The notes under the pieces: model-generated
Seen by the model: only the letters and a program-made list of their open reading frames with translations
Told to the model about the DNA's origin: nothing
Databases searched by the model: none
Program-made: the position numbers and the translations under genes
Part shown: one piece after another, positions 15,740 through 22,709 of the stretch
Layout of the letters: every line of letters begins with the position of its first letter
Position numbering within the stretch: the first letter of the stretch is position 1
NCBI GenBank assembly: GCA_052034525.1
Contig: JBPOIK010000127.1
Location: 1 to 27,220 of the forward strand
Source: JAFGJQ01 sp052034525
GTDB taxonomy: Bacteria > Planctomycetota > Phycisphaerae > UBA1845
Reading direction: 5' to 3'
Length of the DNA stretch: 27,220 nucleotides

Positions 15740-15768
15740 ATTATTATTCAAGTCCGGACGGGTCACAA
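15740..15768 (-). promoter_or_regulatory. Candidate promoter of the kdsD operon, leaderless spacing
   Basis: On the minus strand TTGTGA (15768-15763) and AATAAT (15745-15740) are separated by exactly 17 bases. These match four of six and five of six consensus positions. Only eight bases lie between the -10 box and the ATG at 15731, so transcription would begin at or within a few bases of the start codon. Confidence 0.5.
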
Positions 15769-15830
15769 GACCTCGTTCGGACTCTGGCGGACGGCTGGAA
15801 GCGGGGGCCTTCCAGAACGTTCCGGGCCGG

Positions 15831-15865
15831 AACAAACGGCCGGCTCGACGCCGCGAACCGGCCGT
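15831..15865 (-). terminator. Rho-independent-like terminator of the pilus operon
   Basis: ACGGCCGG (15836-15843) and CCGGCCGT (15858-15865) form a perfect 8-bp stem with a 14-base loop. On the minus strand the stem runs into TTTGTT. It sits 45 bases after the secretin stop codon, at the end of the four-gene operon and before the kdsD promoter. Confidence 0.65.
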
Positions 15866-15909
15866 GGAAAAGGTCTGTATTTCTGACGCTCCGGCGGACG
15901 GAGGTCGGA

Positions 15910-18900
15910 TCAGATGTCCGAATGGGAGAAGGTCGGGAACGCCTCCTCCTCCGCTTCACGCTGGATGATAATCGTGGGTTTCACCAGGATGAGCAGCACC
16001 TGCTCATCCTTGACCAGGCTCCGGTTGGAGTACAGCCGCTTGAGGACGGGGAGCTTGTTCAACACCGGCACGCCCGCCTCAATCTCGACCTCCGCGGTCT
16101 TCTTCATTCCGCCGATCAGAAGCGTGCCGCCGTCCGGAACGGTGACCGTCGTGGCGATCCCCTGATTCTGGGTAACGGGCAACTGAATGAAGGCGTCATT
16201 GGCCGCACCGCCCGCCGCACCGCCCGAGGAGGTCAGACGCAGGAGACTGGTCAGTTCGGTCACCGACGGAGTCAGGTTCATCGTCACGTAACGTTTGTCG
16301 GCCGAAACCGTCGCCCGCACAAGCAGCAAGGTGCCCGTGAAAAGCTGCTGGGGCTGCGGCACCACGGCCACGGCTCCCTCCCGCACCTCAGGCCACAGAG
16401 CGTACACGTAGAACGTCGTGGTCACGACTGCGACGTTAGCCATCTGCCCGTTGAAGAGAACCAGGCGGGGGGCGTTCATGATGCTGTTTCGCCGATCCGC
16501 CTGCGTCGCGCGCAAGAGGAAATCTACCTGGATGTTGTCCAGGAACGTGCCGAACACCTGCATGGCCGGCTTCACCGTGGATCCGAAGGATCCATCCACA
16601 CTGGTCTCTCGAGGCGCAGTGATGTCCAGGATGTTCGAGAAAATCGGAATGGGAGACATGTGGCTCGAACTGGGCCCGACGCGTCCGCGTTGGGGGATCA
16701 GGCCCGGAGTATGGAACGGATGCCTTACGCCTTCGTCGCTTTCAAACTCCTGCCCCACGCCCGGCACGCCCGGAAGGAAACCCAGTCGGGACGTCGATCG
16801 CGGCACATAGAGCGGCTCCCCATAGGGGCCCAGCGCGCGGTTATCGCCGACATTCACCGGATCAAAGCCGGCGTTGCCCTGGTTGAGGATAATATCCAGA
16901 TCCAGCCCGATTTCCTCCATGTAATTGGAGGTTATGGTCAGGAAGCGAGCCTCAATGGCCACCTGAATCGCCCGTTGCCGGCGGAGCTTCTCGAGCAGGT
17001 CCGCGATCTGGGCGTGGGCGGAAGACGTCTGGGTCACAACGAGTTGTCCGTTGAGTTCGGCAATCGCGGCCTGGTTTCCGCTGCCGCCTTCGCGCCAACT
17101 GTCCGGCTCGATCGTGTCCTGTATCAGTTGCTTGAGGTCTTCGATACGCTGCTCACGATCCTGCTGGTCGTCGCCACCGAAACCGCCACCGCCGCCACCG
17201 AAACCACCACTACCGCCGCCACCGAAACCGCCGCCGATCTGGCCGTGGTGACTCGGGTTGACGTTAAAGGGGCCACCTCCGCCACCGAAGCCGCCGCCGC
17301 CGAAGCCGCCGCCGCCGAAACCACCCCCGCCGAAACCACCCCCGCCGAAACCGCCGCCGCCAAAACCGCCGCCGCCGAGGCCGCCGCCGAAGCCGAAGTT
17401 GGGTTCTGTGTAATCCGGCACGACCATCAGCAGGTCGTTCACATCGTAGACTTCCGTGAAGACATCGCGGTCCAGCAGTGTCTTGGTGGCCACGCGGATG
17501 ACGCCTTCGCCGACTACATAGGCCACTTCCGCGTCTGATCCGCCCACTTGGTCGAGAATCAGGTTCAAAGCCTTGCGGAAAGTCACTTCGGATGGGAGCC
17601 GCAAGGTTATGGGGTCGTCACGGCGAATCCCCACCTGCTCCAGGTCATTCCAGATCACCGTGATGTTGACCCCCTGGGATTGGGCCAACTGGTCCATTAC
17701 ATCTTCGAAGGTCTGATCCTCGAAATTAACCGGAATCTTTTCGTCCAGCTTCTCCTGCAAGGCCTGGTCTTCAACTGATCGTTGCTCCGCTCCGGTGGGG
17801 ACGCGATAGATGCTGGCCAGCTTCTCGGGCCAGTCATCCGGGTATTCCAGAAGCCGGCTGATCGGAACCTTGCTGATCTCCGCATCGGTCAGGATCTTCT
17901 GGGTGTTCCGGGTTTTGTCCTCGTAGAGGAACCGCTGGCGCCGCAGCTCATACAGATCCTGCCAGTCGTCCAGGGTAAATCGATGGCTGCTGGTGGGTTC
18001 CAGGGCGACCACCTGCTGCATGACCGAGATGGCCTCGGGCAGATTGTCATTCTTGCGGTGGGTCCAAGCCTGCTCGAGCAGGGCATCCACCTCCCGATCC
18101 CGCGCCTCCCGCATCCGCTGGTTGCGATCTCTTCGCTCCCTTTCGATCTCGTCGCGTTGCTCCCGAACGCGAGTCTCCTCGTACCGCCGCGCCTCCTCCA
18201 CCACAAACCCTTCCAGCCCCGCCAGTTCCGCCTTCAACGCCTCATACTTGGCTATGGGGGAGGCGTATTGCCGCCCGGCCTCGACCGTCTGGGTGGCCAG
18301 AAGCAGCGATTCCCGGGCCAGATCGAATTGTCCCGCGATGATCTGTCGACGGACCTCCCTCTCGATCTCGCGGAAGGCGGCTTCCGTCCGCTGCCAGCGA
18401 ATCTGGTCTCGCACGCTCATTCTGTCGAGCAGGTTTGACGACGCCGTCTCGACGCTCTCGTGCTGACGGGCCGAAGTCAGCCCGTCCACAGCGTCCGGGT
18501 GGCCCGGCACCAGCTCCAACGCCTGCTCGAACAGGCGGGCGGCCTCGTGCGTCCGCCCGTTTCCCAACGCGTCGTACCCTTCACGAATCAGGCTGGCCGC
18601 CCGGTCGCGGTCCGAATCGCCGCCAGTGCCCATCGGGGCCAGGGGGGGCGGTTCCGGCGCCGGGGGCAGCAGGTCTGCGACGGGCTCGGCTGTCGGCGCA
18701 GCAGGTTCCGGCACGGCCACAGGCTCCGGCGCTTTGCGGCGCTCCACAAGCTCCTGCAACAGCCCTTCAGCCGACGCGCGCAGGGACGGCGCCGCGTATT
18801 CGTTGTCGAGCACTCCCTGCAGGTATTCCTCCGCCGTATCCAGATCTCCGCCGGCCAGAGCTTTTTCGCCGTCCTCCAGATCCTTGTTCGCCTTGTCCAC

Positions 18901-19149
18901 CATCGCCAAGGCCACCTGCAACCGCTCCAGGTATTCATCCCGGCGGCCCCGGTCCTCGTCGCTCAGCGCGGACGGGTCTATCTCCAGCAGCACCTGCTGA
19001 GCCTCGAGATACTTGCCCGCATCGAAGAGGCCGAGTCCTTTGTCCAAGGCGTCCTCGGCTGGACCAGCCAGTGCCGCAGCTCCCATCCACAGACAAAGCA
19101 GAGGCAACGCCACACGAATGGCTCGGGTCAGCACTCGAGACGTAGTCAA
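15910..19149 (-). CDS. Secretin (PilQ/GspD type) with TPR N-terminus and GGGGF repeats
   Basis: This encodes 1079 residues from a TTG start at 19149. AAAGGAGG lies six bases upstream, and the TTG opens directly into a signal peptide (LTTSRVLTRAIRVALPLLCLW...ALAG). No ATG is as well placed. Secretins form the outer-membrane channel for type IV pili or type II secretion. Layout (TTG numbering): TPR-like repeats (about 29-145), a Pro-rich linker, more TPR (180-230), and a charged coiled coil (300-370). An N0-like domain IPVNFEDQTFEDVMDQLAQ (472-490) and VYDVNDLL (568-575) follow, then glycine-rich inserts (588-660), an N-domain (660-745), and the secretin core ending in the signature VPDGGTLLIGG (1004-1014) and LLILVKPTII. 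It is the last gene of the operon. The protein is long for a secretin because of the TPR region. Confidence 0.92.
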   Translation of the reverse strand: MTTSRVLTRAIRVALPLLCLWMGAAALAGPAEDALDKGLGLFDAGKYLEAQQVLLEIDPSALSDEDRGRRDEYLERLQVALAMVDKANKDLEDGEKALAGGDLDTAEEYLQGVLDNEYAAPSLRASAEGLLQELVERRKAPEPVAVPEPAAPTAEPVADLLPPAPEPPPLAPMGTGGDSDRDRAASLIREGYDALGNGRTHEAARLFEQALELVPGHPDAVDGLTSARQHESVETASSNLLDRMSVRDQIRWQRTEAAFREIEREVRRQIIAGQFDLARESLLLATQTVEAGRQYASPIAKYEALKAELAGLEGFVVEEARRYEETRVREQRDEIERERRDRNQRMREARDREVDALLEQAWTHRKNDNLPEAISVMQQVVALEPTSSHRFTLDDWQDLYELRRQRFLYEDKTRNTQKILTDAEISKVPISRLLEYPDDWPEKLASIYRVPTGAEQRSVEDQALQEKLDEKIPVNFEDQTFEDVMDQLAQSQGVNITVIWNDLEQVGIRRDDPITLRLPSEVTFRKALNLILDQVGGSDAEVAYVVGEGVIRVATKTLLDRDVFTEVYDVNDLLMVVPDYTEPNFGFGGGLGGGGFGGGGFGGGGFGGGGFGGGGFGGGGFGGGGGPFNVNPSHHGQIGGGFGGGGSGGFGGGGGGFGGDDQQDREQRIEDLKQLIQDTIEPDSWREGGSGNQAAIAELNGQLVVTQTSSAHAQIADLLEKLRRQRAIQVAIEARFLTITSNYMEEIGLDLDIILNQGNAGFDPVNVGDNRALGPYGEPLYVPRSTSRLGFLPGVPGVGQEFESDEGVRHPFHTPGLIPQRGRVGPSSSHMSPIPIFSNILDITAPRETSVDGSFGSTVKPAMQVFGTFLDNIQVDFLLRATQADRRNSIMNAPRLVLFNGQMANVAVVTTTFYVYALWPEVREGAVAVVPQPQQLFTGTLLLVRATVSADKRYVTMNLTPSVTELTSLLRLTSSGGAAGGAANDAFIQLPVTQNQGIATTVTVPDGGTLLIGGMKKTAEVEIEAGVPVLNKLPVLKRLYSNRSLVKDEQVLLILVKPTIIIQREAEEEAFPTFSHSDI
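17173..17238 (-). repeat. Second glycine-rich repeat block in the secretin gene
   Basis: A short imperfect run of GGC/GGT codons punctuated by Phe (GGGFGGGGSGGFGGGG pattern). It is separated from the main block by about 11 residues with two histidines (FNVNPSHHGQI). It is in frame. Confidence 0.7.
17272..17394 (-). repeat. Main 15-bp tandem repeat coding for GGGGF units in the secretin
   Basis: About seven tandem 15-base units each encode Gly-Gly-Gly-Gly-Phe (one is a Leu variant) in frame within the secretin, between the VYDVNDLL domain and the following N-domain. Near-identical units invite slippage, and changes by whole units would keep the frame. Confidence 0.85.
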
Positions 19150-19155
19150 GGGAGT

Positions 19156-19163
19156 CCTCCTTT
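19156..19163 (-). promoter_or_regulatory. Ribosome binding site that sets the secretin TTG start
   Basis: AAAGGAGG on the minus strand, six bases before TTG at 19149. It is one of the strongest Shine-Dalgarno matches in the window and decides for the TTG over the far upstream ATG at 19236, which has no such site and precedes a non-signal, Arg-rich stretch. Confidence 0.8.
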
Positions 19164-19314
19164 GCCACGTTCCACCAAGCAGGGATCGAGGAGACCGCGC
19201 CCTCGCAGCCCGTGGAACGCCGCCTGCGCCACACACGCGCAGGATACGTTGGCAGGTTCGCTCGTTTGCGGGAACGACCCGGCGCCTGCTCGGATCGTCA
19301 CGGTCCGCTCAGTG

Positions 19315-19367
19315 TACGGGGCGATTCCGCCGCTTGCAAGCCCGGTTTCAGGGCTGTTAGCCCCGTA
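19315..19367. repeat. Nested inverted repeat in the gap before the secretin gene
   Basis: Outer arms TACGGGGC (19315-19322) and GCCCCGTA (19360-19367) are perfect complements. Inside them, AGCCC (19339-19343) and GGGCT (19351-19355) form a second perfect stem with loop GGTTTCA. The element lies in the only long gap (272 bases) of the pilus operon, between the 656-residue protein gene and the secretin. No U-tract follows on the minus strand. It could be an mRNA processing or stability structure that separates secretin expression from the upstream genes. Confidence 0.45.
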
Positions 19368-19421
19368 TTCGCCACCCGGCGGGCTGCCACCCCCGACGGG
19401 TCTGACGGGCCGGTATCAACG

Positions 19422-21392
19422 TCAGTCGCGGCCACCACCGCCCCTCGGCGGCCGCGGCGGACCGCCGGGACCACCAAAGCCCGGCGGGGGCCCGCTAGGC
19501 GGACCGCCGGGGCCACCAAAGCCGGGAGGAGCCCCAGTGGGCGGGCCCTTGGGGGGCGGTGGGCGTTTGGCAGCCGTCTGCTGGGCCAGTTGCTTGAAGG
19601 CCTTGTAGGCGGCACTGTACCTGTCCAGGTCCAGCAGCCGTTCGCGGACTTCGCCGCCAGCATCCACGTAAGTGACGGCCACCGTGGTTCTTGGCGGACC
19701 CGCCGACCAGCCGTCGGTTCCTACTTTTGGCGGACGGAAACTCCGCAGCAGGTCCACCTCCAACACGACAGCCCCCGTATTGAAGTCCACCAGCTCCTTC
19801 ACGGGCGGATCGCCGGGCAACGAGACCCGCTTGATCCCGCCGATGGGTTCGCCCGCTTCCACGTCAAAGGTCTGCCGGATCCAGTTGCCTTCCACCCACT
19901 TGAACACGTCCGCCCGGACCCGCTCGCCCGAGGCGCTGGCGAGGAAAAACTCCGTATCCAGCTTGATCGTCACCGGCTCGGTTGGATCGGACCAATCGGT
20001 GGCCAACACCACCTTCTCGGCATCTTCGGGGTTGGCCAGCGGGGTAGGAAACGCGCAGTAGCGGTTGTAGAGCCGCAGCCTCATGCGATACTGGTACGTC
20101 TTGCCGCTGACCACGCTGTTGCGCAGCGCGTCGTGTGCCCAGACCACCTGCTCCGGAGACTGCACGACCGACGGGCCCTGGGGCAGGGGACTCGACTCCA
20201 GACGCTCCACCTCTTTCTTCGTCCGAATCAGCAAATCCTCCAGCCGGCGGGTCTGGGTCGCACTCAGATCCGTTCGGTTGAGCTTTGTTTTGATCTCCTC
20301 TTCCGCCGCCTGAGCAGCCGCCAACGTGAGGTACCCTCGCCTCAGTTGGTTCTCCAGACGTTGGATATCTCGCTCCAACTCCTGCCGGGGGTCCGGCTGT
20401 CCGGTCTGCTCCTCCGGTACCTCCAACATGGCCTCGTATCGATCCACGGGAGTTGCACCGGCCGCCAGGTAGTATTCCTCATCCAGGGCCACAATGTCGA
20501 TGTCCGGGTAGACGGGCAGTTTCCAGTAGTCCCCCGCCAATGGCAGGGGAAAAAGAGGCCGCATCAGATCAAGCTGGTTCTCCTGTTTGCGGATCGGGTC
20601 GGAAAATTCGGCAACGATCTCCAGATCGTCTTCAGAAACGGTCTTGATCAGGCCCGATTCGATCACCGTGATCTCCGGCGGCGAACCGACCACAATGGGC
20701 GCGTCGGTCGTAATATCCTGCCATTCGGTGAAGGTGCCGTCCCAACGTCGTTCACGGCGCTGGAGATCCACCCCCACCACGTAGGGATCCCGCCGGCCGG
20801 CATGGTACTCCGCCTCGCGGCACAGCCGCTCCTGTTCCGCACGCTCGAACACGCCCGAGACCGTCACCCAGTTGAACGCGACCTCGAAATCCGACGTGCC
20901 GGCGCCGGGATCGGTGTAGCTCTGCCCGCCCAGGATGAAGGGCGGGGCCATCACGGCCAGTGTTCGCCCGGACGCCGCCACCTTCACCTGCGTCGGCGGC
21001 AACATACGGGCCAACTCGATCTTGTCCGACGTGGGGCCCTGGGGGCCGACCCGCGGCACCGCCGGCAAGGGCGGCACGGGCGGCCGCAGGAGAGGGCTCA
21101 GGCTGGCCGCCGAAAGCAGATTCTGCATCCATCTTCGGAGAACCGGAATCGGGTTTTCCTTGTCCGCGGTCGACGGCGGGGCTTCCTCCGCAATCCGACG
21201 AGCCAGGCGTTCGGCCTCATTGGCCACGACGTTGTAAACGGAGGCCGGCGCGGCAGACTCCCCTCCCAGCTCCTTCTTGTTGGGTGACGAGACCAGAAAC
21301 AGGGCGATCGCGGCCAGGAGCAGCAGGCCGCAGACTCCTAGCACGGCCTTATCCACGTGTTGTTCGAGCGGGCTGATCGCCTGCTTAGCCAT
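19422..21392 (-). CDS. Membrane-anchored periplasmic pilus-assembly protein with GPPGFGGPG tail (PilP-position)
   Basis: This encodes 656 residues. The ATG at 21392 follows GGGAGG by eight bases, and an in-frame ATG 33 bases earlier lacks such a site. A short cytoplasmic start (AKQAISPLEQHVDK) leads to one membrane helix (about 15-35, AVLGVCGLLLLAAIALFLVSS). The rest should be periplasmic. It holds a beta-rich region with FNWVTVSGVFERAEQERLC (about 175-193), a Glu/Arg-rich coiled coil (about 335-395), a second beta-rich domain, and a tail of Pro/Gly/Phe repeats (about 607-656). I do not recognise a family. Its place as third gene between the PilO-like protein and the secretin suggests the alignment-complex slot that PilP fills elsewhere, but it is far larger and is not a lipoprotein. 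Confidence 0.7.
   Translation of the reverse strand: MAKQAISPLEQHVDKAVLGVCGLLLLAAIALFLVSSPNKKELGGESAAPASVYNVVANEAERLARRIAEEAPPSTADKENPIPVLRRWMQNLLSAASLSPLLRPPVPPLPAVPRVGPQGPTSDKIELARMLPPTQVKVAASGRTLAVMAPPFILGGQSYTDPGAGTSDFEVAFNWVTVSGVFERAEQERLCREAEYHAGRRDPYVVGVDLQRRERRWDGTFTEWQDITTDAPIVVGSPPEITVIESGLIKTVSEDDLEIVAEFSDPIRKQENQLDLMRPLFPLPLAGDYWKLPVYPDIDIVALDEEYYLAAGATPVDRYEAMLEVPEEQTGQPDPRQELERDIQRLENQLRRGYLTLAAAQAAEEEIKTKLNRTDLSATQTRRLEDLLIRTKKEVERLESSPLPQGPSVVQSPEQVVWAHDALRNSVVSGKTYQYRMRLRLYNRYCAFPTPLANPEDAEKVVLATDWSDPTEPVTIKLDTEFFLASASGERVRADVFKWVEGNWIRQTFDVEAGEPIGGIKRVSLPGDPPVKELVDFNTGAVVLEVDLLRSFRPPKVGTDGWSAGPPRTTVAVTYVDAGGEVRERLLDLDRYSAAYKAFKQLAQQTAAKRPPPPKGPPTGAPPGFGGPGGPPSGPPPGFGGPGGPPRPPRGGGGRD
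19456..19526 (-). repeat. 42-bp direct repeat coding for the PPGFGGPGGPP tail
   Basis: Two copies of a nearly identical 29-base block (19456-19484 and 19498-19526) lie 42 bases apart and encode PGFGGPGGPP twice, in frame, at the C-terminus of the 656-residue protein. They differ by single bases. Confidence 0.7.
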
Positions 21393-21449
21393 AACAGATC
21401 CTCCCGACGGCGATTCGGGGTGCAAGCCCTCGGCCGTACTGCCGATTGG

Positions 21450-22655
21450 TCATTCCGCTGTCTCCGGCTCGGGTTCGGGGCGCTGTTTGCCCAACTCGTT
21501 CAGCACGACGTCCGGCATCAGGGATAGATAGCGTTTGGAGTAAAGGATTCTCTCGAAGTTCATCTCTGCGCGGACCACCGGCGCCGAGCCGTAAATGTAG
21601 TCTTCCATCCTGAGGTTGGGAGGCTCGACCTGGTAATCAAGCCGATACAGGGTCGTGTAGGAATTATTGCAAACCTCAGCGATCACGGTATTGAGTTCGC
21701 AAGCATCCACCACCAGCTTCAGTGTGAAATAAAGGACCTCGTATTCCGGACCGGAAGTATTGCCCGTGAAGGACTCCTGCGGGGGGCCATCGGGGGTCCC
21801 GACGTAGCGGGGATTCACGAAGATCTCGAGCACGCGCTTGACGGGCAGGTAGCCCACCCACTGGTTCTCGGGGGGCAGATCCCGGGCCGCTCGTTCGTTC
21901 ACGCGGGCCAGAGACTCAACCACGTCCTGCTGAACCCACAGTTGCAACTGGGCCTCCCAGCAGTCCAGAGGTGAGGGAGCCCGGCCGCTCGGTGGGTCAT
22001 ACACCTCGGAAATGACGCTGAACGGCGTTTTTTCGTCGCTAGGCGGCGCCGCGTAACAATAGATGCGCCGGGCCTTGGCGATGCTCGCCCGCACATAGGG
22101 ATTCTTCTGCGCCTCCGCCGTTGTAATCAGCCCCGAGGCGTTGGTCTGCTCGCCCTCGGGGGGAACGCCGGTTCCGTACTGCTGGGCCTCGCCAGGATCC
22201 ACCCCGAAGGCGGCGTTGGCCTGGGCATGCTCCTCGTCGCGAATGCTCTCTTCCGCGTCATGCACCTCCGCGTCCGTCGGGACCGATCCGGCCCGCAAAC
22301 GCCGGTACAGCCCATCCAGCGCTTCCCGATATGCGCGCGGGAACTCAAATTGAGTCTCATAATCCGGATCCGGGAAGAACCCCTCCAGCAGCGGCTTGTG
22401 GCCGGCGTGCTCGTCCGTCAGCTTCAGCACCTCCTCGTAACTCTTCTTCACCTGCTCCACCCGCCCCTGCTCAGCCGCGATCCCGGCAAGGTTCCTGGGC
22501 CTCGCGCCCTGAAGCTGGCTGTGCAGGCTCACCGCATCGTCCATCATCGCGTCAATTGCGGACATCTTGCTGAGACCCCAGCCGCCCAGCCCGATGCCCG
22601 CCAGCGCGATCACTCCGCAAAGAATGAAGAACATATGCTTCTGGATGACTTCCAT
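21450..22655 (-). CDS. Membrane-anchored periplasmic pilus-assembly protein (PilO-like by position)
   Basis: This encodes 401 residues. GGAG lies about ten bases before the ATG. A seven-residue cytoplasmic start is followed by one membrane helix (MFFILCGVIALAGIGLGGWGL, about 8-28). A helical, charged segment (about 35-90, with VEQVKKSYEEVLKL) then leads to a periplasmic domain. This topology of short tail, single helix, coiled coil and globular end is that of PilO/GspM-type proteins. The sequence itself is not clearly PilO, and the protein is about twice the usual length. Cysteines at CYAAPP, DCWEAQ, DACELN and EVCNNS could form disulphides. It lies 54 bases after the PilM gene and 57 bases before the next gene. 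The role in linking the cytoplasmic PilM ring to the secretin is inferred from gene order. Confidence 0.68.
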   Translation of the reverse strand: MEVIQKHMFFILCGVIALAGIGLGGWGLSKMSAIDAMMDDAVSLHSQLQGARPRNLAGIAAEQGRVEQVKKSYEEVLKLTDEHAGHKPLLEGFFPDPDYETQFEFPRAYREALDGLYRRLRAGSVPTDAEVHDAEESIRDEEHAQANAAFGVDPGEAQQYGTGVPPEGEQTNASGLITTAEAQKNPYVRASIAKARRIYCYAAPPSDEKTPFSVISEVYDPPSGRAPSPLDCWEAQLQLWVQQDVVESLARVNERAARDLPPENQWVGYLPVKRVLEIFVNPRYVGTPDGPPQESFTGNTSGPEYEVLYFTLKLVVDACELNTVIAEVCNNSYTTLYRLDYQVEPPNLRMEDYIYGSAPVVRAEMNFERILYSKRYLSLMPDVVLNELGKQRPEPEPETAE

Positions 22656-22709
22656 ATCCCTGGTCTCCGGGGCATATCCTGATTCGAGCGGCCGGGTTCT
22701 CCTGGCCGC

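Noticed and set aside
17173..17394. Tandem repeats resembling a CRISPR or satellite array
   Set aside because: Units are 15 bases, contiguous without spacers, and in frame as GGGGF inside the secretin.
15922..17538. Long plus-strand open frame opposite the secretin
   Set aside because: It includes an Ala/Glu/Thr run that is only the complement of the glycine codons. No ribosome site or domain.
19212..21287. Long plus-strand open frame opposite the 656-residue pilus protein
   Set aside because: Arg/His/Gln-rich shadow sequence. The minus-strand gene has a good ribosome site, membrane helix and operon context.
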